Source: Balanoglossus misakiensis (Eukaryota; Hemichordata). From it: a DNA stretch of 64,000 nucleotides. The notes below the pieces were generated by a model. It made no database searches. It had not been told where the DNA came from and saw only the letters and a program-made list of their open reading frames with translations. The position numbers and the translations under genes are program-made. The stretch lies in contig CM082588.2 in NCBI GenBank assembly GCA_040954595.2, positions 744,001-808,000 on the forward strand, written 5' to 3'. Positions 26,849-39,078 of the stretch are shown one piece after another; within the stretch, counting starts at the first letter, position 1, and each line of letters opens with the position of its first letter.

Positions 26849-29800
26849 TTATTCCGTTGATTGGAATGTGCTGAGATCCTCGGTTTCGTAGCAGCAGTTG
26901 TCAGCCGCTGGTGGCGCCATTGACGACGAATCTGAAAGAATAAGAAAACCACCTGTTAATCCTGGCCTTTATGGCTGCGAGAAAAATTCAGCTCTGGTTT
27001 ACTGTGATTATTAACAAACTGCTCACCAAATTGAAAACTGGCGTGATCTGTCATACTGACTTGATATCTCTCTGCCGTGGAAGAACTCAAAGATTTCCGA
27101 TTTGATTCTGGAAAGAAAAACACCAAAATAAGATATCATGCCAAGGCTTGATTAGTTATCTAATTAGTTAATTCCCGTCAACATGCCGGCAACATAAAAA
27201 GGAAAATAGATACATAGACAGGCAGACAGAGCTCGAGAAATAGAGAATTACTTGCACTTAAAAATAGTCGTAAGAGCGAATGTAGAAACTGAACTCAGGT
27301 AGACTTTCAAACAGCAAAGAGGCAAGACGGATCACTCACCTGTTGTGTCATATTCCGCCTTGTGACATGCGCAGCGTCTTCTCCATTGCTTCTGCACTTC
27401 TTTGTTCAAAAGACAATGGAATATAAAGATGAAGAGTCCCTGTAGACTGTTGAATATGGCGAACAGATAACTGAAGAGCAACCGAGCTTCACCAACAGCG
27501 AATATGGCGAACACCCACGTCAGACCAAGGAGTACCATCAACCCGAAAGCCGCCCTCAACTGAGCCTTGAGATCGAACCTTTCGTTTATAGTCATCGCCT
27601 TGGAGTTGAGCCCGCATATTTTATAAACAACGATACAGTAGATGAATGTGTTGAAGATGAGAATTAGACACAGAGGAGCCAGGAATGCACCGTAGAATGG
27701 GTACCTTGACAACCAGCAGCTGAAAAAGGTGGAAATAAACTCAAGTTAAATTACTTCCGTCATCATCATTCGTATTTTCATGCATAGCCGGGGAGAAATT
27801 ATCGTATTTAATCTCTCCGATATCATCAAGGTTCTTAAATAGGATTTTATACATGGGCCGAAATTCTTGGCCACCGCCTTCCACCACCGCGGCCACCATC
27901 CCGGGATGTGGGGGGTTCTGTGAAGTCTATTACTACTTACATTCCAATAATTATTCTTTTTTTGTACTTACAACATGCTGTAGTATCCGTAGTTCTCGGT
28001 ATCCACGGCAACTGTAACCACGGTTACGATAAGAGGTATGCCTGTCGATATAAAATGACCAGAATGAAAGTCCACTCGGTATGAGAGTGAGAGAGCAACT
28101 TACTCATTGAAACAAAGCTCATAATTTTCAAATTCAAAAGTAACTCACCCCATCCAATGAGACAGAATTTGGTCATAAAATGTGAAATGTACGTCTTGAA
28201 AACTTTGATCAGAAGTAGATACATATGAACTGCTTCTAAAGCCATCCAAACAAAGACAGCCAATGCAAAGTAGTGTAACAAAACAGCCAGGGTCGTACAA
28301 AGCTCGGGTATGATTGGTGCAAAGTCCACGACGATTGCATTGACCAGGAAAAGCAGTAACGTCATGAATAATGCAAAACACAGGTTTATCATGATCTTCG
28401 CTTGTTTTTCTTTCCTCCTCCTACGAATATAGAAAATACAATATTCTTGAAACGGTACGGAATCTGGGTACTATTTCAAATACATGTATGCAACAGAAAG
28501 TATGCGCACAGCTCTTGGTAGAACGTCAATTGTGTGTCAAACTCATATCGTGATTATACATGTCACCATAGTTACCAGCAAAATATGAAATTGAGGAGCG
28601 TCAAGGTCAGGGCTAGGAGGGAGATTCCACAACCAATGTAGGATATGAATGTTAAAGCCATCTGGTTGGCCTGATCGATGTCGTCACTTCCGCCATATAC
28701 ATCCTGTGGGAACAATATGGAGGACAATGTGTGAATGAACCAGTCTTGGGCGACGATATTAATAGAACAAGAAGTCTCATGATAGACAGAATAAACCATT
28801 TAAAAAAACAGAGTCTTACCAGAAGGAGAGCAAAATGTGTCAGATGATCACAATGACAAACGGTGACATTTCCGAAACTCGACTCTTCCATGGACACAGC
28901 ACAACCACTGCTTGACCATCCTCCATTGCCTTCTGTCAAATCAAATCAAAAGACATTCTCATTACATTCTGACCCTAACAAGTAAAATCAGATCAAATCC
29001 AGCAAAGCCAAATTGGACACACATACATACTTTTTATAAAGCAACTTTTGGAATGTGTAAGCTACGAACAGTCAGTATGGTAAGAACCAAGAGGCGACAA
29101 CGTTAAGAAAACGACAAAATCTTACCATTTTGGGAAAAGTCCCAGAAAACACACGAAGGGTCGTCCTGAGGGATCTAAATATTAAAGACAGTGTTCAAGG
29201 CTGTGATAATAGAAACACCGTAAACATATATGCTGGTATTAACAATCGATTAATATGGACAATTTAACAGAAAAGTTGAAACTCTGGAAGAATTGATGTA
29301 ACTCACAGTACTAAATGCTTTTTTAAACGTCATTAAAACAGGCTCCGCCAAGTTCTTGATTTCTAAATCACCGATACTGGCAGCGATGACTGGACCACTT
29401 AGCCGACTGAATGGAAATGAATTATTGTCGTTCTCCGTGCTGTTTGTCGAGAATGAATCCACAATGGCCTGTGTAAAGAAGATCAAAATGAGACGATGCA
29501 CCATCCATCCATCCATCCACACACACACACACAATTTCTCGCTGTAAATTGTGCTGTGTATTCCGAACCAGTGCAATATCAGTAACGATAAGATCCGCAA
29601 TCACAAATTACAAATGAAATTTCAGAAGAATCAAGTTTACCTGAAAAAAGGCATTTGAACGATAAGAAATAAACTGCGCAGTCTCAAAACTATTCCCCGA
29701 ATTCAGGAGCGATGCTGGGAGGGATATTTCAGATTCCAAATTCTCCTTCGGTAGTTCTTCACTTCTTGAGAAAGCACTCTGACGATAAAAAAGAGGTTCG

Positions 29801-32800
29801 TAACAACATATTATTATCACAACTTTCTTGGACAAATATTTTTTACTCCACACACATATATACTTTTTACAGAGGAACTTTTGAACTTCCTATATTCTGC
29901 ACGAATATGAAATATGGGATAGCCAACAGAGAACACAGTTATGAATAGAAAGAGGGCACTGTACCTTGCCTTCTCCATTCTCAGCAGAGTAGACACCGTA
30001 CTGCAAACCACCAAAGTCACTACCATTGATAGCCACAACAGTCAGGGAAATATTCCCCGTTACCAAGGTGATAGAGCCGTTACCATTGACTTGGATTCCC
30101 TTTGAAACTTGTTCTACGGCCTTGATTAGTCTGGATAAGAAGTGATTTATGATAATTCATCACTTAATCTGCAGATCATATGAATGCTATTACCAAATGT
30201 TTGGTATTGAACAAGCTGAACTTGGTGTTAGATGTTTTCGGACAAGACATCACGCGTTCAAAGTATATATATGGTCTCGTCCTTCGGTCACTCACCTTGA
30301 GGAGGTGCCATGTTGCTTGTTACTTTCAGCCAAGACGTCGTTCCCAGCATTCATCAAATTATCTACTATCTGCAGTATATTCTGTGCAACTTCCAAATCT
30401 GTTCCGTTGACTTGACTGTCCAGGATGTTGTCTACAATATCCACCGATGCCGCCACGTCGCCTGCGTCGAAACTTTCAGCTTGGCTTGTGATGGCGCTCA
30501 TACGTTGCGATACCACTCTTGCTTGCTCTTCAAAAAAGGAAAAGTAGTTTTGTTTGTGTTACACAGTAACAATCTAAATGCACTAGAGTATTAAACATTT
30601 CATGTGTGATAATTATGACGTTATCTTTTACCTGGCAGAATCGTCATATTCACTATTTGGTTGAAGCGGTCTTCGTTTGTTGCTTGTGATTCCGGTAGAC
30701 ATCCACTTGTGTCCGGGTCATTCCACTTTGATTCAGATGGCGACAGTAGCAGACTAGAAAAAGGGGGTTATTTGAGAGTTTTTCTTTAAAACGTCAGCCC
30801 ATATATGAAATACTAAAACTTTGAAAATGACAAATATAAAGGTGTTGATTCAGATCTATCGTTACATACCACTGTCGCTCAACCATAAATTCATCGTCTC
30901 CATCTTGTCGACCATGGGGACAGGGACGAAGTATTGTGACATTATCGTCAGCTTCTGTTATTGGCCAATCGATAATTCCTTTGTTGTCTGCGGTGAGTTC
31001 AGCATAACAATAGGGTTTGAACGCTTTCTTGGTCGATGCCACTGGTACAGCTGTCGTTCGCGTTGATCCCATTGTCACCATAGTGGTCCTTGTCGTAGAG
31101 GGTGCACCTGTAGATGTTTCACAATCTTAAATGCAATCCCCATCTGACAGAAATCAGTTCAGTAATGACAGAATTTGATGGGTCTAAAACGGGGCCAGAT
31201 TCGACAACAATTTTGACGATTCTACAGTATGAAACACCTACCTGGTGTCGTTGGTAACCTTGGTGACAGTTCCCGAGGCAGGAACATATTACACATGTCA
31301 CCTTGACAACACTGGGTTGCACATGTGCCACTCCGACCACTTGGACATTCCCCCAGTTCGGTTTGGCCTTCATCCGGGCACTCTGACGAACTCGCGCAAA
31401 GCTGCTGCAGTTGGGAATGTCCTTCCGAAACCCTTTCGAAAGTTTTGCATCGATCCTGAAAGAAAGTTACCAAACGATAAAGTTAGTCACAGTCGACAAA
31501 TCAGTTCTGTCCTCGATGACAACAAACGTTGATGTTAACCCTTTGAAACACTGGTGTGTTTTTCTGCTATTGTCGTCATTGCATGTTTACACAAGCATTT
31601 GGCATTGTCAGCGCCATAAACGGAACATGGTCAATTAGATCATGCAACTTAAATTGCTTGTCCATAAAAGTAATACAATGCGTGACATACTTGATGCGAC
31701 AGACATGATATTGGATGTTGATTGCGACAGTCATTATTACTTGAAAACTCGCACGTGTAGCACCTCATCCCTGTCACTTCTGTAGAAAATGAAACAATGA
31801 AAATAATGTCACATCAAAATTAATACGTTGTGTCAGAAATGCTGACATGAACTTGTATCATTCGAATAACTCCCATGAATCAACGGCTGTTAGGGGTATG
31901 AATGGGACAAGGACAATCGTCCTAGATCTGTAACTAGGAAGTAGCATTCCCTGGTCTTGCAGCTGTAAGTTTTACCCCAAAACTGTCCACTTACCTTCAC
32001 ACATAAAATCATCAACTGTCAGACTGGACAATTCTCTGCCTGCAAGTGACTGTGGCGATTGGCAGACAGCACCAGACACATGGAGATTTTCAAACAACTG
32101 ATATTTGTTCGTAGCTGTGTAATGGAGCCATCTTAGTTGGCAGTTACACTCCAATGGATTGCCTTGCAGTTTCCTACAATGGAGAATGATGGAGCTGTTA
32201 TAGGATCCCGAGTTTCATTCATTCATTCATTCATTCATTCATTCATTCATTCATTCATTCATTCATTCATTCATTCATTCATTCATTCATTCATTCATTC
32301 ATTCGAGCAGACTATCAACTACAGTGTACATGGTAACTAAGTTTCCCTATCTGTCCTTCTGTGAACCCAAGGAACAAACACACATTAGTTAAATACTTAC
32401 AATTCCCTGAGAGATGTCATGTCGACAAGGTCTTCAACAAATATTCGTCGAATATCATTGCCTTCCAAGTTTCTGAAACAAAATTGAGCAACCATAGCGG
32501 TGTCATAGGCGTGGCACTGAAGGAAAGTGGATAAAATATCTCAGTGAGCAGTCAATGTCTGTGTCCGTGTACGATTCAAATACATGCATTCGTCTGTCTG
32601 CTGCATCGACAGAACATTACTGTATTATTTGCGGGTGTGAGATCGATCAAATTCTACTTACAGAACTCTGGTGGAAGGTGGCAAGTCTCGCGGGAATTCG
32701 CTTATGTTTTGGTTGGAGAAGTTGACGTAACAATTGTGGGTAGCGCCATTAACGCAATTTGTGTTAACTGCAGTGCAAGTGTCAGCCACAATGCACAGAA

Positions 32801-32846
32801 TTACAAGTAGCGGAATTTTCCCACGTCGGAATTCCCGCAGCTGCAT
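26849..32846 (-). CDS. Gene A: adhesion GPCR with LRR, Ly6/uPAR, HormR, GAIN and 7TM
   Basis: Nineteen exons give 987 residues: 32846-32662, 32472-32401, 32173-31995, 31779-31691, 31455-31242, 31107-30870, 30753-30632, 30527-30296, 30130-29965, 29778-29641, 29468-29307, 29165-29126, 28932-28820, 28703-28576, 28420-28149, 28041-27972, 27719-27340, 27107-27027, 26931-26849. Domain order is as follows. A signal peptide (to ~26) leads into an LRR N-cap, one 24-residue LRR on its own 72-bp exon (~62-86) and an LRR C-cap (NPLECNCQLRWL, ~86-145). A Ly6/uPAR (LU) domain (~146-240) starts with MRCYTC and ends with CCQGDMCN. A Ser/Thr linker and HormR domain (~248-330) are followed by GAIN (~365-650) with GPS motif CHCDHLTHF, cleavage expected at Leu643-Thr644. 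Seven transmembrane helices (~660-905) and an ~80-residue cytoplasmic tail complete it. The last TM block GLTWVFAIFAVGEA is typical of adhesion GPCRs. Ligand and G protein are unknown. The start codon is in an exon whose acceptor is at 32857; a non-coding 5' exon is likely upstream. Confidence 0.93.
31242..31779 (-). other. Ly6/uPAR (three-finger) module of gene A, a phase 1-1 two-exon cassette
   Basis: Exons 31779-31691 and 31455-31242 together encode 101 residues and are bounded by phase-1 introns on both sides. They can therefore be inserted or skipped without shifting the frame. The cysteine pattern is that of the LU family: CxxC at the start, internal cysteines, and the terminal CCxxDxCN signature (CCQGDMCN). 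The domain sits between the LRR C-cap and the HormR domain. Confidence 0.88.
32215..32304. repeat. (CATT)n microsatellite in a gene A intron
   Basis: About 22 perfect tetranucleotide units lie between the LRR and LRR C-cap exons of gene A. The uninterrupted array suggests length polymorphism. Confidence 0.95.
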
Positions 32847-32856
32847 GGTTCTCGTC

Positions 32857-34585
32857 CTATGAGAATATTTGAAAAGGAGAAAGAATTATTGGTCTCATGT
32901 AGTTTCAAAATCCTATAATCACTTTCAACAGAGAAAGAATTGTAAAGTACGAGACTGCTGCTGTATGAGGTTACAGATTATAGAATGTTGATGTCAGAAG
33001 TGTGGTAACAATGATAGCACTGTTAAGTCTTGTATGAAACGAAAGGTCGAATTTAGTTCGCGAAGGAATTAACTAAACGCAGTTGTAAGCCAAGAAGTTA
33101 TGTTGGATGTTAAACGACTGAGATTCAAAAAAAATGTTTTACAAACATATTAGAAAAGACAGGGACGGCATTGAAAAGTATACTGTAATTTGTCAGAATC
33201 AGTCAAGGATTTCTGATGCACAAATTCACACGAATATACAATTGGACTTCTAATAATAACTTGTGACTGTATTTTAGAGGCCCACGTGGTATTGTTCGAA
33301 ATGGGTGTTTACTAAATTATTGTAGTTCGTGTATGGTTACGCCCGTCTACACAATACAGCGACTGCAATGATCCGCGATAACTGCCTGACCTAGCACAGC
33401 CTAGCATTGTCTTCAGAAAAGCTCCTCTTTCACTAAAAACACTTTTATGTCGAGTGTTCGTTTTTCTCTTGGGGTCAGTTTATCCCTTACTTTCGAGGTT
33501 TCCGTGTAAAACATACTAAAACCTTGTGCTAAAACACGATGTCGTCACGGTGTAGAGTCGACTGTATCACAAACAACGCAAATCTTGAATACATATCATC
33601 GTTATTCACCCTCATGACCATTGTAGGATGCCAGAAAGCTTGACTCAAGCCGTGAAGCTCAAGTTCAAGTGAGCTGTAGTCCAAGAATGTGACAGGCATC
33701 TTTCCGAGGTCAAAATTAACAAAAGCGATACACTATCGCAAAGAAAAAGACTTGCCAGTGCTCACCTTAAACGCGGTCAAATCCTGTTGTCATTCAAGCT
33801 AACGTTAAGCGACTTGCCGTCAGTTTCTGTCGCTGACTGTTTCATAGACCACGAATCTCAGCGAAGAGTCACACAATAGATCATAATTCTCAGTGCAAGG
33901 CTCTGTACTTTTATGGAAGTAATCGCGACACGAGGTCAAATTGATGTTGGAGCTACATGTAGACATGTCAATGAGGTGTTTTGTTGGTCTACCTTTGTGT
34001 GTGTTATAAAGGTCTGAAAGGTGAACTGGATTGGCTCGTTCTATTGAATAAAATACCAGTTTATAGGGGGCGCTCATGGTGAAAGTGGTAATGTTGATGT
34101 TTTGAAATCTCAAAATCACTGCGAAGTGATGATTCAGTTTGCAGTATTCTGGTTTATTTTCACGTTCCGTTTACAAAAGTTGACCATGTTTAAAACAAAG
34201 CTTGTCGGATACGTGCAGGAGGAGATTTTAGTTAGACACGAAGAACATCTCCTGATGAAGTTCCAAGCTGCAAGTTTGTATTTCGAACCAAACATGATGG
34301 TCACTATTTGCATCAGACAAAATATCAAATATATAAAAAGGTATGTATTAAAATTAGACATAAATCCGATAAATATATTTATTCTTATAATGAGAAAGCC
34401 GTCTATGCTCCTTTTGATATCTTCATAATATCGTGCACCGTAAACTATGCCTTCTGTTGCTTTACGTATCCACAGGCACGCATAAGACGGCTCTATGTTG
34501 TCTGTATTAGTGTAAGTAAATGATAGTTAGTGTACATTCTCTTTTGGTGGAGTCTTCACCGTAGAGCAACCATGCACTGAGTTCT
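32857..34585. other. Spacer between genes A and B; likely 5' exon of gene A
   Basis: On the minus strand a candidate non-coding first exon of gene A ends at 33766, before a GTGAGC donor. A TATA-like CTATAAAC lies at about 34057-34064. These would give a 5' UTR intron of ~900 bp ending at the acceptor at 32857. The open frames in this stretch (for example 34119-33820 on the minus strand) resemble no family. The right edge is the 3' UTR of gene B. Confidence 0.4.
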
Positions 34586-37500
34586 TTATGTCAGTTTGGA
34601 ATCTTCATGGGTCGCTGTAGATAGGAAATCAGACACATCGTTACCTTTCAACATATAGTTGGAACTGTCAACTTAGGATCTTGGTAACAACTATTAAATG
34701 AATATGAATGTTAACAGCTAAGAGCCTGCTAAATCTTTAGAATACATATTTGGATTAAAATAAACATTTTGATGACTTACCAGAGTTGATACTGGTGTTT
34801 GTTGTGTCGTCGGCGTGATATTTGAGGGCACTTGAAGAACTGACGTTTGAAGAGCGAGTACCATCTGTGAAAAAGTAAAAATAAAGTGTATCTTTAGATG
34901 GTTCAGAAGAATCATTGAATTGAAGATCTGTTTAGCATTTCAAATGCATTGCTTACCTGTTGTTGTATACGGTGTTTCCTTGCCTCTACAGAACGTCTTC
35001 TTCCAACCATTTTGGATATCTTTCTTCCAAGCACAATGGAAAACAAAGATGAACAATCCCTGAAGAGTGTTGAATATAGCAAACAGATAATTAAAGGCAA
35101 GGCTGGCGTCACCAACAGCGAAAAAGGCGAACACCCACGTCAGGCCGAGTAATACCATTAACCCAATGGCCGCCCTCAACTGTGCCTGAATGTTGAACCT
35201 TTCGTTTGAAGTCATCTTCTTGGAGTTGAGTCTGCATATTTGATGGATGACGAGACAGTAGACGATAGTGTTGAAGACGAGAACCAGGCACAATGGAACC
35301 AGGAAAGCACCGTAGAATGGGTATCTCGTCAACCAACAACTGAGAATAAAATATGCCAAAAACAGATTATCTCACCTCATAATAAAAAAAATTAATCAAC
35401 CAGTAGTGGTAAAGCAACAATATCGCCAATAAATTATAACCAAAATCACATTGACAACAAACGAAAAGTAATTGCTTACATAACTGTGCCACCAATTACA
35501 AGTGCTTGTTCATGGTATCCATAGTTACCGACATCCACTGCAAGAGTAATTATCACGATGATGAGTGGTACACCTACAGGTATAATAATAAAAAACAGTC
35601 AGTGCTAAGAAATTATCAAACTCTAGCAGTCATAAACAAGTAATATACATGTATACTGCTGTTGTTGTAAGTTGACGGATAAATGAATTTTGTGTCAACA
35701 AATAATTCTTTTTGTGTGACGGGGTTCGAGATATGACGATTTTATAAGTAATTCCTTACCCCAGCCAATCAAAGAAAACTTCACCATGAAATGCCTCATA
35801 TACGTGTCAAACACCTTGACCAATAGCAGATACAATAGGACGGCTTCCAGAGCCATCCACACCAAAACGGCCAATAGGAAGAAGTGTAGCATGACAGCTA
35901 TGGCTGTACACAGCTCTGGTATGCTTTCCGCGAAGTGATTGGCTAACGAACTAATCAGGAACATCAGCAATGCCATGAAGAGCGCGACACACAGACTGAT
36001 GAGTATTTTGGTTGCCTTGTCTTTCTTCTTTCTAAAAATAAGAAAACATGCGTAACTTTTATGTATTTTAACAGCTTGTGTCAAATATGTTAAAAGCTGC
36101 TGCGACCAAGGCTCTTCACGATTGGCCATTCGCCAACCCTGGCTTTTTGTTCTTGTGTCCACCCACCCCCTCGTGAAAATACACCTTCCGCTATCTTGAA
36201 AACTCCCTTAAAGGAGGAAAACCACATTAACATTATTGAAGACAAGTTCCTCAGAATACTTACTTGTAAGCCAATACACTGGCAAGTGTCACAGCCAATG
36301 CAAGTAAAGATAAACCAAGGCCAATATACGATATTATAGATAATGCTTTCTTATGATCCTTATCGATACCATCATTGTCGCCATAGACGTCCTAATATGG
36401 AACACAGACAAAATTGGGAACTTTAGTATACAGTATAGGACTATAAAATATGATCGATTGGACCATTTTGACGACTGAATGAGTGACGTTGCGATTCAGG
36501 TACGTCTTACTCACCACAAGAAGTGCAAAGTTTGTCAAATGGTTGCATTCACACACTGTGGTGTCATTATCACCATCATCGGTCGATGAAACCATACAGC
36601 CTTCGTGAGACCAGGCACCGTCGCCATCTACAGGAAGTAAAGTAGAGCATATGTCGTTATTGAAACATCCTTGCGTTGGCTACATAAACTTTACGTTCCG
36701 CAGGTTATGCAAATGTGTCTCACCTTTTAAATCGAAGTCCCAGAATCCACAGCTGATGTTAAGCCTGCTTGTATTTGTATGCTGAAATTGGTCAAATTTA
36801 CATATTTTACTTTCAATGGTAAATTAACACGCAATCGAAGCAAAGCAGTGATGAGAAGCCCAAACAGCCTTAGAAGACATTTTGCAGTCACGTATATTAT
36901 AAACGACAGAAAATGTATATTTACCGTAGTTTGATGCGGCAATCTGATCTTGACCTTCTCTGTCAAATTAGTGATTCTTAATTTCCCGATGCTTGCAGCG
37001 ACAACTGGAGTGAAACCAGCCCTTGTTGAGTTGTCAACAGCCTGGAAACGATTGTGTATATATTGTCAGTCATTTGGTTGGGTCTTTGATGATGGTAGTT
37101 GTAAGCAAAAATTCAAATAGTCTATCGATTCAGTCGTTAGGTCCATCAACTGAAAATTTTCACAAGTCCAATAACACAAGCCACATTAAAAGGTAGATTA
37201 CACCATGACAAGACAGTATATTTATTCAGAATGTTCTTGGGTGACTTGGTGCCTACCTTGAAGAACATGTTCGAGTTGTGTCCCACAAACTGTGCCCTTC
37301 TGACCTCTGACCTTTCCGATTCATCCAATCCATCAAGTAATGACTTTGGAAGTTCAATTGAAGTTCCATTGTTTTCCATCGGTTCGTCTGAATCTGTTTT
37401 CCTCGACAGTTTGCTCTGGGTTGAAAAATCGAATAGAGAAGTTTAAAAATAGTTGATTGGTCACGATCTAATGATAAATCCGTGCTTTGTATTTTCCTTC

Positions 37501-39070
37501 CGCTTATACATGTCAAAACATGATAGGCAAATGTAGTTATTCATTTCATTAAAAATACTATATTGTTCCTTGTCTTACCTTTCCTAGTGACAACTGAAAG
37601 TTGAATCCATTAAACGAATCGGAGTCAATTTCTGCCACTATCATGGCAATGTTGGGCGTTTCTATGGTTACAGTTTGGTTGTCAGAGACAGCGGAGTCAT
37701 TGCCAAGACTTACAAGCAAAGAGAGTCTTTCTACAGCTTCGATGAGTCTGAAAGTAAAAAGTCACTTTTGAGCAAGGCATTTCGAATAGTGGCAATTTTT
37801 ATGAGAGAACATCCTCACCAAAAAAAGCTTGACTTGAATTAACTGGCTAGCAACCCGTTGCTACGGTAACTACCCAAGTCTCGCGAGATCTTGCAATGAG
37901 CAAAAAATCGTCTATTACTGTGATACAAATCATTGGGTTCACCTTGTGGCGGCCTTTTCATTTTTCTGACTGGCGACCAACACTCCAGGGTTGACTCTTA
38001 GCAGATTGTCCACACTTTGTAGAACATCCTCCGCCACGTCGATTTCTGTGCCGTTCTCTCCGCTTTCCAAAAGATTTCCGACAACGTCGACGGAAAGCGT
38101 CAAGTCGGTTTCCTCGAAGCTTTCAGCTTCGGAGGTGAGGTTGGCAAGCTGCTGGGAAATTTTCTTGGCTTGCCCTGTCAGAACATAAATGCATATGAGA
38201 AAAACAAACTTCGGTTGCTGCATCAGCTGCAATAGTCACGGGATCAGTGGCTAGTATTTCCATTGTTATTTAACTTACCCGGTGGAATAGTAGTAATATT
38301 TGCCAAGTGGTTAAGACGACGTCCTCGACCGATTTCTCTCTCTGAGGTACAGTTTGACGTGTCAGCGTCCAACCACTCTCCTGTTGACGAACTTTAAAGT
38401 GAAATAAACAATAACGCTATAAAACTCTTCGTAATGAAAGTTACAATTAATATTAGACAGGTGATAAAACTGAGTCATCAACACCGAGACACAAACTTGC
38501 TTTCCTATTATATTAAATAAAAGTGAAACAATTCGACATAATAGACCGTCGTTGTGTGAAAACAGCAACCGTTGGAAAGATTTCCTTACCACTCTCTCCG
38601 TGCTTTTGCATTATTTCCCTGAGAAAAAGGACATTTCCTCTCGACTATTCCACCCGCTTCCTTATTGGGCCAATTAATTATGCCCTTGTCGTCGGAGGTA
38701 ACATCTGCTGAACATCTTAGCGGTTTCTGGGGTGATCCCATATCTTCCGAATTTGAGCAGTTATTCAATTCGAGTACATGTGCTGCATTAGCTACAAATA
38801 TAGTCAAAATTACAAATCATTCAGATACAAATATTATTCTACTGGTATTGAAGAAACTGTAATCCGCTGTATGCGGCGAACGGCAAATCACAGTCTTGCC
38901 AATGATCCACTTGCATTCTCAACTAGACTGGGTATGTAAATTTGAAATATACGTCACATGCTCCCAAACTTACCGTTACAGTTAGGCCTATTGTTGTCTC
39001 CACGACCAGGGTTTGTTATTGCTACAGGTATGGTAATGAACAGAATCAGGAATCGTAGAAACACTGCCAT
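34586..39070 (-). CDS. Gene B: adhesion GPCR with HormR, GAIN and 7TM
   Basis: Fifteen exons give 749 residues: 39070-38974, 38791-38590, 38391-38279, 38174-37943, 37747-37579, 37415-37257, 37041-36925, 36781-36724, 36627-36515, 36391-36264, 36031-35760, 35573-35480, 35339-34957, 34864-34781, 34614-34586. The protein has a signal peptide (residues 1-~18) and an unstructured segment, with no LRR, Ly6 or lectin module. The HormR domain (~60-100) has the family block DDKGIINWP. A GAIN domain (~140-420) and GPS follow, with WDF and CECNHLTNF; cleavage is expected at Leu413-Thr414. Seven transmembrane helices span ~435-690, including YPFYGAFLVPLCLVLVFN and GLTWVFAFFAVGDA. The cytoplasmic tail is short, ending EDSKLT. 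Exon lengths and phases match gene A through the whole core (for example 232, 113, 128 and 272 bp). The splice from the signal-peptide exon goes directly to the HormR exon in phase 1, exactly where the other genes carry an inserted module. Confidence 0.93.
37878..37887. promoter_or_regulatory. TCTCGCGAGA palindrome in a gene B intron
   Basis: This is a perfect 10-bp TCTCGCGAGA palindrome, a motif known from some metazoan promoters. A second copy lies in a gene C intron at 41593-41602. Neither is beside an annotated start, so function is doubtful. Confidence 0.35.
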
Positions 39071-39078
39071 TTCAACTG

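Noticed and set aside
32215-32304. Regular tandem array considered as a CRISPR-like or satellite structure
   Set aside because: It is a simple 4-bp microsatellite without spacers, in an animal intron.
33820-34119. 99-codon minus-strand open frame upstream of gene A
   Set aside because: It overlaps the likely promoter and non-coding first exon of gene A and has no recognisable features.
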